Shown here: in pieces, positions 50,648-61,200 of the stretch | Position numbering within the stretch: the stretch's first letter is position 1 | Layout of the letters: each line of letters begins with the position of its first letter | DNA from: JANJUB01 sp031386985 | GTDB taxonomy: Bacteria; Armatimonadota; Fimbriimonadia; Fimbriimonadales; Fimbriimonadaceae | DNA length: 64,000 nucleotides | Assembly: GCA_031386985.1 (NCBI GenBank) | Contig: JANNCV010000016.1 | Coordinates: forward strand, 124,001-188,000 | Direction: 5' to 3' | Position numbers and translations under genes: made by a program | The notes under the pieces: generated by a model | Database searches by the model: none | Told to the model about the DNA's origin: nothing | Seen by the model: the letters and a program-made list of their open reading frames with translations, nothing else

Positions 50648-51204
50648 GAGTTCTTGCTCCATTAGCGCCGCCGCCCTCGACAGATCACGAGTTGGCTCGC
50701 CAGGTCCTGCAGCGGTTACGTTGGCTGCGTTTCGCTGCACTCGAGGTCGCGGTCCAAACTGTGCTGCGGAGCGAAGGCTTCCGTGAGGTCGTCATCGTCG
50801 GCAATCGACACTGGCGCGGCCGTAGCCGTTTCGGCGGAGTTGATATCCGGGCGTCGCGCCAGGCCGATGCGCAGCGTCTCCTCACACTGGTCCAAGTGAA
50901 GGACCCGAAGGCAGGGTTAGAAGTGCAGCGACGATTTGTCGATGAACTCCGCGGAGCGATGCTTCGCTACGGTGCAAACCAAGGGATCATCTTTAGCACA
51001 GGACCCTTCTCGACGCCCGCCCAATCTGCATCCGAGCGCTACCCGCGACTTGCCGTTCGGTTGATAGACGGCCCGCGTTTTGCCAAGCTCATGATCAAGC
51101 ATGCCCTTGGCGTCAGGCCAAAGCCGCTGTCTCTCGATGTGCTGCCGACACTCGTGCTCGATGAACTGTTCTTCGACCGACTTGAGGAGTTGGCGGGCCG
51201 ATGA
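50644..51204 (+). CDS. Mrr-type restriction endonuclease-like protein
   Basis: Protein of 186 residues from the ATG at 50644, coupled to the preceding stop. Residues 50-150 match an Mrr/PD-(D/E)xK core: Asp in FGGVDIRAS and the Q-x-K motif of LTLVQVKDP, then FVDELRGAMLRYGANQGIIF. It cleaves DNA, perhaps modified DNA. It sits within a replication gene set, so a role in element maintenance is as likely as defence. Confidence 0.78.
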   Translation: MRVLAPLAPPPSTDHELARQVLQRLRWLRFAALEVAVQTVLRSEGFREVVIVGNRHWRGRSRFGGVDIRASRQADAQRLLTLVQVKDPKAGLEVQRRFVDELRGAMLRYGANQGIIFSTGPFSTPAQSASERYPRLAVRLIDGPRFAKLMIKHALGVRPKPLSLDVLPTLVLDELFFDRLEELAGR

Positions 51205-51542
51205 AAGAGGCTGGACCGTCCCAAGCCGGTCGCGGACTGACACCGGAGGAGCTGGCGGACCTGGAGCACAGCGGCCGGGAGGCGGACGTGAAAGTCGCCC
51301 TACTGAAGCTCGGGGTCAGCCGTTCCCAGATCATGGAACTCGTCGAGAGGTGTCCCCTAGAACGGATCGAAAGGCAACTTAAGTGGTTGCCGCTCCGAAA
51401 GCCGCGAAAGCCGTCGTCCCTGATCGTCTCGGCGATCAAGGAGGATTATGAGGAGCCTGCAGCAGCCTTAGAGCAAGCAGCCGCGAGCAGCAACAGCAGC
51501 GATTTAGGGCGGTCCGATTCTGCCGCTAAGACCGATGACTAG
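51201..51542 (+). CDS. Hypothetical replication-associated protein
   Basis: Protein of 113 residues with a helical core (DVKVALLKLGVSRSQIMELV and ERIERQLKWLPLRKPRKP), then a Ser/Ala-rich tail. The core resembles the short helical segment found in some plasmid replication proteins after the winged helix. It is coupled at both ends: 4-bp overlap with the nuclease gene and 8-bp overlap with the RepO-like gene. Confidence 0.55.
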   Translation: MKEAGPSQAGRGLTPEELADLEHSGREADVKVALLKLGVSRSQIMELVERCPLERIERQLKWLPLRKPRKPSSLIVSAIKEDYEEPAAALEQAAASSNSSDLGRSDSAAKTDD

Positions 51543-51885
51543 ATCCGAGCTAGTTAGAACAACCCCCTTCCCGAACGCGTTATTCAGGCTGATGCCAAAA
51601 CTGAGGGATACCGAATGGCGGGTGCTGTGCGTGATCGTCCGCTCAACCCTCGGGTGGATTGATCCGCATACAAAGCGCCGAAAGACGGCAGATTGGATCA
51701 GTCACAGGCTGTTCAAGTTCGGGACCGGTCGGGAGAGTGAGGCTATTAGCCGAGCTATTGATGTGCTTGTTTCGTCTGGAGTGATTACGGTTATGGATGC
51801 AACCGGCCGGTCGTTAACCTCACCCTCGATGAGGAGAAGGTGCCGAGGGAAACTCTTCTTCGGGCTGCACGATCGTTATCGCTAG
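51535..51885 (+). CDS. RepO-like winged-helix replication protein
   Basis: Protein of 116 residues. The pattern TPFPNALFRLMPKLRDTEWR, then VIVRSTLGW, SEAISRAIDVLVSSGVI and MRRRCRGKLFFGL is that of the N-terminal winged helix of phage O/plasmid replication initiators. With the preceding gene it probably initiates element replication. A second frame, open from GTG 51840 to 51989, overlaps its 3' end. Confidence 0.75.
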   Translation: MTRSELVRTTPFPNALFRLMPKLRDTEWRVLCVIVRSTLGWIDPHTKRRKTADWISHRLFKFGTGRESEAISRAIDVLVSSGVITVMDATGRSLTSPSMRRRCRGKLFFGLHDRYR

Positions 51886-51998
51886 CCCGTCAACTCGTCG
51901 AGGCTCCGAAGTTCGGCAATCGAAAACAACTGAAGAAAGAGGATGTAAAGAAATGTTTTGTCGACTTCGTTTCTGAGTCCATAGGTTAGTTTTTGATT

Positions 51999-53213
51999 TC
52001 AGTTATGTCGTTGACCCGTTTGCGAAGACGCTCGGCCCTTCGACGTTGAGCGAGGTTCCCTGGAAGCCGGACGAGCCGGTTTTTGCTTGCTGGTGTATTG
52101 GCCCTGTAGCGTTTCTGCCGCGCCCCGCATTGCATCGTCAAGAACATGCCCATAGAGGTTAGAGGTCAGCGCAATCTGGGAATGGCCTAGATACCGACTG
52201 ACCTGATGGAGATTCAGGCCGGCCATCAGCATGAAAGTCGCGGCGGAGTGTCTCAGCGAGTGCATGCCAGTCGCTGGCAGTTCAGCTTTGGTAAGGACCT
52301 CGTGGAGCCTCCCGTTGACGTACTTGGGATCGAATGGGCGGCCCCACGGGTTTAGGAAGACCAGGTCGAGCGGATTGTCATAGCCCTCCGCTTTCTGCCG
52401 GTCGCGTTCACGCTGTACGGCCTCAAGTGAGTGCCCGACCAGGGGCATGGTGCGCAGGCTTTTCTCGGTCTTCAGCGGCTTTAGGATGAGTTCCGAGCCG
52501 ACCCTTTGAAGTTGGGCCCTCACAAACACCGTCTTATGCTTCAGATCGATAGAGCTCCAAGTCACACCAGTAACTTCGCCGATTCTCATGCCCGTGGCCA
52601 ACGTGAAACGGACCAAGTTCTCGATTGATGAACCGCTCAGCGCTTCAAGCAGCTTTTGGATTTGCTCAGCCGTGAAGTGTGTCCGTTCAGCTCGTTGGAG
52701 CCTCGGGGCAAACGTCTTGGAGACCGGATTGTCGTAAACAATGCCGTATTTCAAGCCGACGCCGAACGCAGCGCGAAGTGTGCGTCTGACTGCTTGGATC
52801 GTGTTCGCCGAAGCACCGTCCTCCTCGATGACCTTGAAGAGCCTCGACACGTCTGTCGGTGTCACTTTCTGAATATCCAATCTGCCGAGGTGGGGCCTGA
52901 TGCGCTTGTCCGCCATGAGCTTGTAGAAGTCATATGTCTTTGACTCGCGATTCGGCTTGATGTGATCCTCCAGCCACACGTCCAACCAACCCGCCACCGT
53001 ATAACCGTTCCTTCCCGGGATTCCCTTGCCTTGGACGAGCAGAGAGGTCAGCTCGTTGAGGGTCTGTACCGCCTCTGTCCGCGTCCTACATCGAACCTGC
53101 TTGTACTTGGGCTTCCCAGCGGCCGAGAATCCATCTTGGACCTGGGCCACAAAGCTGTCACCCCGCTTAAAGATACTTCCTGAGCCTTTCTCTCGTCTTT
53201 CTCTACGGGCCAT
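51999..53213 (-). CDS. int: Tyrosine integrase of the element
   Basis: Protein of 404 residues. The N-terminal arm-binding part has GSIFKRGDSFVAQVQDGF. A core-binding SAM-like domain follows (about 70-170). The catalytic domain has all key residues: Arg in ATGMRIGEV, HSLRHSAATF (H-x-x-R), LGHSQIALTSNLYGH (His and Tyr). It recombines at the tRNA-Lys anticodon region. The start is 157 bp from the right attachment repeat, and one arm-type repeat lies within 5 bp of the start codon, suggesting self-control. The C-terminal 35 residues are a basic tail. Confidence 0.95.
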   Translation of the reverse strand: MARRERREKGSGSIFKRGDSFVAQVQDGFSAAGKPKYKQVRCRTRTEAVQTLNELTSLLVQGKGIPGRNGYTVAGWLDVWLEDHIKPNRESKTYDFYKLMADKRIRPHLGRLDIQKVTPTDVSRLFKVIEEDGASANTIQAVRRTLRAAFGVGLKYGIVYDNPVSKTFAPRLQRAERTHFTAEQIQKLLEALSGSSIENLVRFTLATGMRIGEVTGVTWSSIDLKHKTVFVRAQLQRVGSELILKPLKTEKSLRTMPLVGHSLEAVQRERDRQKAEGYDNPLDLVFLNPWGRPFDPKYVNGRLHEVLTKAELPATGMHSLRHSAATFMLMAGLNLHQVSRYLGHSQIALTSNLYGHVLDDAMRGAAETLQGQYTSKQKPARPASREPRSTSKGRASSQTGQRHN

Positions 53214-53216
53214 AAT

Positions 53217-53270
53217 GCAGTTTATTCTACCGCATGGGAACCTGAATCTTGCAGTTTATCCGCAGTTTAC
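53217..53270 (+). promoter_or_regulatory. Right arm-type integrase sites
   Basis: GCAGTTTAT at 53217-53225 and 53251-53259, GCAGTTTAC at 53262-53270. The 53251/53262 pair has the same 11-bp spacing as the left pair. They occupy the int upstream region. Confidence 0.75.
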
Positions 53271-53369
53271 TGAGGCGATCTTCGCGGCCAAAGATGGCCA
53301 AATGTGGACAGTAAGTCATTGTCAGTGAACCTAGGCGGACAAATCTGGACGGTCGTGGATTCTTCTTGC

Positions 53370-53419
<50 letters not shown>

Positions 53420-53490
53420 GGTTTTAGGTTCCTTTGTTTCGTTCCTCAAATTTCATGGGTGTGGCTTTCGCTACGGGGACGGATGGTTTC

Positions 53491-54897
53491 TTAGCCTAGC
53501 TTTACCATTCTCCGAATCAGTTCTCGATCTTCGGATGATAGATCCTCTAGTAAGACGGGCTTATCTTGTGGGCGGGTTTGCTTTTGGTTGATCTTGCCCA
53601 TCAGACTCCAATTTCTTCCCAAATCTTTGGGCTCATTGGCGGAGTGGTCATAGCGGGTGAAGTCAATGACTTGCGTCGGAGAGCTATCCGTCCAGTCGCG
53701 GAGGAGGGCAAGTCGGAACGAGTTGTTCATGAACCAACGAATCTCAAGGTTGGAGTCGCTACACCCGATCCCGGTGCCGCGCTGGATGAAACGGTAGTCC
53801 AGTCGGGAGTTGTCTTTGTATTGTTGCCGCCAGGCATTTCCGAAATCGCCTTGAGTGAGGCACTCGGCGTTAGGCCAGCGACTGCGGATCGCCTGTAGCC
53901 ACTTCGTAAGCACGGGCAGATTCTTCACCTGCGGTACTAGCGAGATTTCCCAACAGTTGGTTACCCAAGCCCATTTATTGAGCTTAAAGCCGTTGTCAAA
54001 GTGACTCGCGGTGCACGCCAGCATCTGGTCAAGGCCCTTGTCCGGGCCATACCAGCCGATGGTCTCGATGGGGCCGACGCCGAGCCGGCTGTTGAAGCCT
54101 TTCTCCTTGCCATCCGCGCCCGTATATTTGCCCAGGCCGAGCCGACGGGCAGAAATGAAGTCAACGGTCCAACCATCGAGGTTGACGCAGTTAATGAGGT
54201 CTTTCTGGCTCTGGGCCGGTTTGCAAAAGTGCTCGGTAGAAGGATAGTAAGGATAGCTGATCGAGCCGTCCCCGTCGCCGTTATCAATGCCGAACTGGCT
54301 GAAGATGTTGCCCTGGCAAACGTGGATACCCTCTTGCTGAGCAAGGTACTTCTGGTTGTCGGCAGAGAGGAAACCGGCGACAAGGCTTTTAGGGCGAAAG
54401 CCCTTACCCATGAACTCAGGAAGCTTTGCTAAGGCCTCGTGAATGTCGCGATTCACTTGCTCACGCGAGTTGTACATGTTCGCGAAGAAGGCTCCCGGAA
54501 TGAATGTGACGTCGTCGCCGTACTTATCGCGGAACTCGCGGACGAGTCGCCTCGCCGCAACGTAATTTGGACGCTGATCATGCAACGCTTGCCAGCTCAG
54601 CGCCCAGGTCATCGCCGCGCCGGGCCAGCCGAGAGCGAAGGCGTCACGAAGGGCCAGGATGTTTTCTGGCGTATGGCGATCGTGTTCGTCAAACCCTTCG
54701 TTTTGAGTGCGGGTGACCTCGATCTGGTTGACGCGGATTACAGAGTTGAAGGTGAGGATTCTGCGCCCGGTGAGAGGCTTGAGGCTGGGCTCAAGCGGCT
54801 CACTTGCCAAGGTTAGGAGAGCTTCTCTTAGGTCGCCGCCCAAAACCGCACCCATCGCGGTCAAACCTGCTTGTTGGATGAGGGTTCGTCGCGTCAA
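53491..54897 (-). CDS. DUF3863-like secreted protein
   Basis: Protein of 468 residues. The N-terminus MTRRTLIQQAGLTAMGAVLG is a twin-arginine-like signal (RRT plus hydrophobic stretch). The whole mature part aligns with residues about 990-1438 of the protein at 58227. Shared landmarks are TFNSVIRVNQIEVTR, FFANMYNSREQVNRD, CQGNIFSQFGIDNGDG, CVNLDGWTVDF, and FMNNSFRLALL. The family is DUF3863/DUF3864-like, of unknown activity, in polysaccharide loci. Chromosomal gene closest to the right end of the element. Confidence 0.75.
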   Translation of the reverse strand: MTRRTLIQQAGLTAMGAVLGGDLREALLTLASEPLEPSLKPLTGRRILTFNSVIRVNQIEVTRTQNEGFDEHDRHTPENILALRDAFALGWPGAAMTWALSWQALHDQRPNYVAARRLVREFRDKYGDDVTFIPGAFFANMYNSREQVNRDIHEALAKLPEFMGKGFRPKSLVAGFLSADNQKYLAQQEGIHVCQGNIFSQFGIDNGDGDGSISYPYYPSTEHFCKPAQSQKDLINCVNLDGWTVDFISARRLGLGKYTGADGKEKGFNSRLGVGPIETIGWYGPDKGLDQMLACTASHFDNGFKLNKWAWVTNCWEISLVPQVKNLPVLTKWLQAIRSRWPNAECLTQGDFGNAWRQQYKDNSRLDYRFIQRGTGIGCSDSNLEIRWFMNNSFRLALLRDWTDSSPTQVIDFTRYDHSANEPKDLGRNWSLMGKINQKQTRPQDKPVLLEDLSSEDRELIRRMVKLG

Positions 54898-54998
54898 AGT
54901 ATATCTCCGGTGAGGCGGGATTCGGGTTCGTTCTTTGTAGTCTACCCACGCGTGACCAGGAGCAAATCAAGGTACAACCAAGCTTCAACGGTTTGCCC

Positions 54999-56591
54999 AT
55001 GAAACGCACCCTCTCCTTTCTTGCCGTGCTCCTCGCGTCGCTTGTTTCGAGTGGGGGCACCGTTGAAGGGCCAAACAAGCCCAACATCTTGTTCATCCTT
55101 GCCGATGACCTCGGCTACGGAGACTTAAGCTGTTACAATTCCGAAGCCAAAATCGCCACGCCGAACCTAGATCGGCTGGCCCGTGAAGGCATGAGGTTTA
55201 CAGATGCTCACTCGCCGTCCACGGTTTGTACGCCGAGCCGCTACAGCCTGTTGACCGGTCGAATGGCGTTCCGAATCCCATTCAAGAGCGTGTTCGAAGG
55301 CGTCGGTGGCCCCTGCCTCATTAAAGAAGACCAGCTCACGTTGCCGCAAATGCTGCGCAATCAAGGCTACACCACTGCAATGATGGGCAAATGGCATGTT
55401 GGCTTATCGTTTTTCGACAAAGGCGGGCAACCCATCACTAAGGGCGGAGTCGAGGGAGTGAAAATGGTTGACTATTCCCGAGCGATTCCGGATGCGCCAA
55501 TCCATCGCGGCTTCGACACTTTCTTCGGCACTGCGTCCTGTCCGGCAACGGATTACCTCTACGCCTACATTGATGGTGATCGGATTCCGGTGCCGCCCAC
55601 GGGAATGCTCGATAAATCGAAACTGCCTAAACATGCGTATTCCGACGACAACCGTGCGGGCATGATCGCGCCCGACTATGATCTTGAAGAAGTAGACATG
55701 GTTTTCTTGAAAAAGAGTCAGGAATTTCTCGAGCGCCACGCGAGGAACAGTCCAAAGAAGCCGTTCTTTCTCCTGCACTCAATGAACGCGATTCACCTGC
55801 CCTCTTTTGCTTCGAAGGGGTTTCAAGGAAGCACGAAGTTCGGCCCGCACGGGGATTTTATGAATGAGATGGACCATATTGTCGGAGAACTGATGAAGAC
55901 CCTGAAGCGGCTAGGGATGGCCGACAACACCATCGTGATGTTTAGTAGCGACAACGGCCCTGAGACCACTAGCGTCGTTGATATGCGTGCGACCTATGGT
56001 CATGACGGGGCTAGGCCTTGGCGAGGCGTGAAGCGCGATAATTGGGAGGGTGGTCATCGGGTGCCCTTGATTGTTCGATGGCCCGGAAAGACCCCAACCC
56101 GCAGCACGAGTAACCAGACAGTCTGCCTCACTGATGTCCTCGCGACTTGCGCGGCGATAACTGGGTTCAAACTGCCGGAAAATTCAGCCCAAGACAGCGC
56201 CAACATTCTCCCCGTTTTGCTTGGTAAGCAAGGGGTTAAGCCCATCCGTGCTTACACATTGCACCAGACCATCAGCCTCGCCCTTGCGATCCGAAAAGGA
56301 CCTTGGAAATACCTCGATCACCGCGGCTCGGGTGGCAATAATTACAATGGAGCCGACCTCAAGCCTTTCGCTCTCGCTGACACGGCGCCCGATGCTCCGG
56401 GCCAACTTTATCATCTCGAAACCGATCCGGGCGAGAAGGTGAACCTCTATTTCAAGCACCCGGAAATCGTTAGAGAGTTGAAGGGGCTGCTGGAGCAAAG
56501 CAAGGCGTCTGGTCGGAGTGTTGTGCATAAGGTCATGTCTAGCGACTCCGCCGCTAGCTTCGTGTTCGAGTCTGGCAGTTCCTTCCGCTGA
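54999..56591 (+). CDS. Secreted sulfatase
   Basis: Protein of 530 residues from the ATG at 54999, giving signal peptide MKRTLSFLAVLLASLVSSGG. The S1-type core has metal Asp pair in ILADDLGYGD and the formylglycine motif CTPSRYSLLTGR, where Cys is oxidised by a maturase. GKWHVG and FSSDNGPE follow. It removes sulfate esters from a polysaccharide in the periplasm. It is divergent from the DUF3863-like gene. Confidence 0.93.
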   Translation: MKRTLSFLAVLLASLVSSGGTVEGPNKPNILFILADDLGYGDLSCYNSEAKIATPNLDRLAREGMRFTDAHSPSTVCTPSRYSLLTGRMAFRIPFKSVFEGVGGPCLIKEDQLTLPQMLRNQGYTTAMMGKWHVGLSFFDKGGQPITKGGVEGVKMVDYSRAIPDAPIHRGFDTFFGTASCPATDYLYAYIDGDRIPVPPTGMLDKSKLPKHAYSDDNRAGMIAPDYDLEEVDMVFLKKSQEFLERHARNSPKKPFFLLHSMNAIHLPSFASKGFQGSTKFGPHGDFMNEMDHIVGELMKTLKRLGMADNTIVMFSSDNGPETTSVVDMRATYGHDGARPWRGVKRDNWEGGHRVPLIVRWPGKTPTRSTSNQTVCLTDVLATCAAITGFKLPENSAQDSANILPVLLGKQGVKPIRAYTLHQTISLALAIRKGPWKYLDHRGSGGNNYNGADLKPFALADTAPDAPGQLYHLETDPGEKVNLYFKHPEIVRELKGLLEQSKASGRSVVHKVMSSDSAASFVFESGSSFR

Positions 56592-56628
56592 TTTGCTTTC
56601 GCACAGCCAGACGGATAGCGCCGTGAGC

Positions 56629-58230
56629 CTACTCCCTAAGTCGCGCCGTCAGGCGACCCAGCTGCGGCGAGGAGCTGATCAGCTTTCCGTTAGCGAACAC
56701 TCGCAGTCCCTTGCCTTGGCCATACCTTTTGCCAGCCTTATCCCAAAGGACTGTCAGGATACGACCGTGATAGGGCACTCGATCTAGGCAGAACGACTCC
56801 CAATCTGCGGGCACCATCGGATTCACTTCTACTATCTGGTCCGACCGGGGCCGCAAGCCAACTAGCCCGCTAATCACGAGGTCGCAATAGGTCGAATGAT
56901 TGTAATCTTTGCCGCGTTCGACTCCGCCTTTGCCCGCGTCCCATGTGCCGTTTTTCCAAGTTTTCAGGCGCGTTCGCGAGATCCAGTCCCCGGTGTACGG
57001 ATTTAGGTTTTCGTCAATCCACGGAACCACACGCCCATCTTCCAGCTTTATCTGGTGGGCCCTTGTGTAGTCCTTGAGCAGTTTAAAATAGTCTTGTTTT
57101 GTTATCGCGTTTTGGGGAGGTCCGTTCAGCAAGTTCGCCAAGCCGGTGAGCGTAATCGAGGTCGCAAACGGCCAACTTGGTCCATTCCATTGGCATTCGT
57201 GGTTGGCATATTCAAGCGCAAACTGGGGGTGCCGCTGCTCAGCCGTGGTCAGACCGAATGGAGCGTAGAACCCCTTCGTATCCATCACTTGTTTCCAAGC
57301 TACCGTGAACTCTCGGTCAGGCAGGTTGAAGTACCACGGGGTGAGACCGTGTAGCTCGCGGACATTCGCCAAGGGTTTGTTTTCGCCCCGCGGCATGACC
57401 TTGAAGAACTGGGCGTCCTTGTCCCATAGCTTCGTTTGGATCAGATTTTTGATTGCCGCCGCCTTAGCCCGAAACTCCTGGACAACATCCGGTTTGCCCG
57501 CAAGTTCTGCAATCTGAGCAATCGCAATCGCGTCGCCATACTGATAGCTGTTGATGGTTGCACGGTAGCCGCTGCCGCCGATAGAGACTTCCATCCCGTC
57601 GCTGCCGTCGTTCTGCCAATAAAGCCCGTTGGGATCGCGATGCGACTTCTCCCATTCCCCGTAGTTGGCGATGAGATCCGGTAGCAATCCTATGGTGAAC
57701 GCCTTGTTCGCAGTGACGCAGTATCGAGCCCAAATCGAATTCGCGGCCCAGAAGCTGTAACGCCTCGGCTCGCCCCCGCCCCGGAACCAGAAAACAGAAT
57801 ACTCATCCATCACCTTCGGATCGCGCATCCAGCGCCCATCATAGATATGGTGCCCAGCTGGGCAGTTAATGGAGTTGTACGCGCCCGCCCATTCAACGGG
57901 GGGCAAGAACTCGTCAACGATTAGCCCGACCGGCGTCTGCTTGATGTGTTTGCGGTATGCCCACCAGCGGAAGTAGTAAGTCGAGAGGATGTCTTTGTCG
58001 GGACAATCGAGTAAAGGGATATTGTCCTTTAGAAAGTTCCAAGCTTTTGAATTTGGATAGAGGCCCTTATTGAGTTCGTTGTCGCCTCGGCTAAACTCGT
58101 CTATGTAATGTTTGTACGACTCCGATTTCAATACAAAATTGGCGGATCGAACCACTGGTTCTCCGTCGCCTGCAAACGAAGAAGTCGGTGGGATCTGGAG
58201 GCAAGCGGCTAAGAGAATCGTTAACTTCAT
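56629..58230 (-). CDS. MGH1/GH63-like glycoside hydrolase
   Basis: Protein of 533 residues with signal peptide MKLTILLAACLQIPPTSSFA. An (alpha/alpha)6 toroid pattern is seen: GRWMRDPKVMDEYSVFWFRG, NDGSDGMEVSIGGSG (candidate acid residue) and NHECQWNGPSWPFATSIT (typical GH63/MGH1 block), then STYCDLVISGLVGLRP. It probably cleaves alpha-linked oligosaccharides from the polymer. It overlaps the next upstream gene by 4 bp, so the two are cotranscribed. Confidence 0.82.
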   Translation of the reverse strand: MKLTILLAACLQIPPTSSFAGDGEPVVRSANFVLKSESYKHYIDEFSRGDNELNKGLYPNSKAWNFLKDNIPLLDCPDKDILSTYYFRWWAYRKHIKQTPVGLIVDEFLPPVEWAGAYNSINCPAGHHIYDGRWMRDPKVMDEYSVFWFRGGGEPRRYSFWAANSIWARYCVTANKAFTIGLLPDLIANYGEWEKSHRDPNGLYWQNDGSDGMEVSIGGSGYRATINSYQYGDAIAIAQIAELAGKPDVVQEFRAKAAAIKNLIQTKLWDKDAQFFKVMPRGENKPLANVRELHGLTPWYFNLPDREFTVAWKQVMDTKGFYAPFGLTTAEQRHPQFALEYANHECQWNGPSWPFATSITLTGLANLLNGPPQNAITKQDYFKLLKDYTRAHQIKLEDGRVVPWIDENLNPYTGDWISRTRLKTWKNGTWDAGKGGVERGKDYNHSTYCDLVISGLVGLRPRSDQIVEVNPMVPADWESFCLDRVPYHGRILTVLWDKAGKRYGQGKGLRVFANGKLISSSPQLGRLTARLRE

Positions 58231-61200
58231 TTGAGTTTTCTTGTGAGCAGTTCTGGGTATCGGCGCTTGATAAACGCCTGTTCTGCGGTTGTCAACTGTC
58301 CGATCGGAATCGGTGCGTCTTGCGGGCGGACGCCCTTCTGGTTGAGCCGGTTGAACAAACTCCAGTTGCGGCTGTGCTGGCCAGGCGTTGGATCGGCCGG
58401 TTCCCGGGCTGGGAGGTCGTATCGCGTGAAATCAATCAGCTTTTCTGGCGATCCATCTTGCCAGTTGTGTAACAGAGCAAGGCGGAAATCTTTGTTCATA
58501 AACCAGCGGATTTCCATTTCGGCGTCCGAGCCGCCGATGCCAGAACCACGTTGGGCAAAGCGGTAGTTGATCTTGTCGTTATCTTTGAACTGCTTGCGCC
58601 AGATCATGCCAAACTCACCCTGGGTAACGCACTTGGCTGCCGGCCAACGCCGCCGCATCTCGTTCAGCCAGATATTAAGGCCGCCCATTCCATTGCGCCC
58701 GCCGTAGCCGTAAATCTTGCGACCTTCCACCAAACCCATCTCCCAGATGCACGTTACCCAGGCGAAATTATTGAGGGCAAATCCGGTGTCGAAATGCGCG
58801 GCGGTCGTGGCCAGGATCGCCTTTGCCCCTTGCTCATCGCCCATCCGGAGTAGGGTCTCAATGGGTCCGACCCCTTGCCGACTGCCGCAACGGATGCCAT
58901 TAATCGTTCTCGCGACCGGATATCTTGCGCACAGAAAGTCCACCGTCCAACCATCGAGGTTGACGCAATCAATTTGGTCCTTCTTCGATTGAGCGGGTTT
59001 ACAGAAGTGTTCTCGCGATGGATAGTAGGGATAGCTGATGGAGCCTTCGCCGTCTCCATTGTCCACCGCGTATTGGCTCCATATATTGCCCTGACAAACG
59101 CGAATGCCTTCTTTCTCGGCCAGATACTGTAGGTTCTCGGCGGAGAGGAATCCGGCAATGACGCACTTGGGGCGATAGCCTCCGCCAACCAACTCAGAGA
59201 CCATCTTCAAGCCTTCGTGCAAGTCTCGGTTCACCTGTTCGCGCGTGTTGTACATATTGGAGAAAAAGCCGCCGGGAACAAACGTGATCTCGTCGCCAAA
59301 CTTCTTGTGATAAGAAACAATTAGCTTCTTCAACTCCAAATAGTTGGGGCGCTGATCCTTGAGCGCGAGCCAACTAAAACCCCAAGTAATCCGCGCCCCT
59401 GGCCAGGCTTTCTCAATCGCTTCGCGAAAGGTCCGGGCTTCCTCTGGAGTGTGGAGGCTCGATTCATCCGGTCCTTCGGCGAGATCGCGTGAAATCTCAA
59501 TCTGTCGCACGCGCACGATGGTGCTGAATGTGAAGAACCGGTTGCCCATCAATTTAGGCTCGGTTTTCAGTCCGTCCAATGATTCTGAGGCGTCGCGAAG
59601 TAACTTTTTCCCCTCATTAATTACATCTGCCGCAGACCGCTGATCGAGGGTTTTTGAGTTGATCGAGGCTAAAAAGTCATCGAGCTTGGCCTTCGCCGGG
59701 TGTGTCCCCAATTTCTGCCGAAGGATTCTGATCTTTTCGTAATCTTGGATTCCCTCTCTAAGCCGCTCGAAACGTACGGAACTCTTCGCCCCGGGGTAGA
59801 CAAAAAAGCAATCTCCGCTCGGCCAAGTTACGTAGCGAGAGTCAACCATTGGGTCTTCCACCCAACTGTTGTAGGCCCACCTGAGGAACCCATCAAAACC
59901 CAAGGCTGATGCAAACCACCCCTCATAGCAAGACTCTGCAGGCGGAGAAAAAGTGAAGTTGTTCGGCCTGGGAATCATGCACGCGACGTAGTAGGTCGTT
60001 TTCAACCCGGCCCTTTTTCGCGAGGCCATCACGTCTCCCATAAGGGATGGAACGGCATGCCAGTTGGAGCTGAAGTCATAGATGGCGGGATTGAGATCTT
60101 TGTAGTAGAAGCCGGCCATCGAAATCTTCAACTCAGGTGCGGTTTCCTTCAAGAACCCAAACATCTTGTTCATTTCGTCCTGCTCCCGCTCATCAAGGGC
60201 AATGGTTGTCTTTTGCAACCATGCCTTGTTCCGAAGATGCGCTTTAAAGCTAGTGAGGAAGCTTCGCCAGATCGTTTCATACGCGGGGGTCCCCGGAATG
60301 AGCTCACGCCTTACGGTTTTGCCGGTTAGTTCGTCAAACCAGGAGATCTTGTTGCCAACCGGAACCATGGAGTAGCAGTTAATCTGCTGGGTTATTCCGC
60401 ACTCCATTGAGAGTTGAACGTATTTGTCGAAGATCGCATAATCGTAGTTCCAAGTCCCGTCGCGCTTCTTGGTCCATTTGATCATCGATCCATGGGAATC
60501 GAATACTTGATCATCCCAAGGCTTATCATTAAGGGTTGCAGTAATGCACTTTTGCCCCGCCTGGGCAAGCATGGTCAGGAGTGGTTGCAGTAGCTTGAAG
60601 TGTTGCGGAGACCACAGAGTCACCCCGTGAAATCGGGCAACCGAAAAAGGGTTTTGCCAGAGATCAAGGTGGAATTTCCAATCTGTTGGGCTTGGCAAAA
60701 GCTGATTCTGCACCTCGAGGGTGACGGAATGATTAACTATCCCACGTGCAGACGTCCTGGTAACCATCCCGTTATAGATTCCAGCGGGCGTCTGCGACGG
60801 GATGTTCACGGAGATCCAGACTGGGCGGGTTTCTTGCCCCCGCGTTGAAAAACTGCTCTCCCTGCTTAAGATGTCTGGCTTCAGATGGGCGGGAATTCGA
60901 TCCTTGATGCGGCGGTCGTTCCCGCCTGGAAACTCATCGGTCAGAACATATCTCACGACCGAGATTGAAACGTTTTTGCTGTCAATCTCATTGTCTTCGG
61001 AGGTCAGTTTGCTGGCCTTAATGCTGACGGTGCCCTCGTTTTCTGGCGACCAGACCAGCAGCTTGCAGTTCACCCGTTCGCCTTTCCACCCGCTTAGGCT
61101 GATCGTACTCTCCGGATTTTGGGTAGGGGGAAGGCTCCGTGAATCGGCGACGTCAAGCGATCCAAACCCGGAGTGAATCCCGGACTTAACGTTTTTCCAA

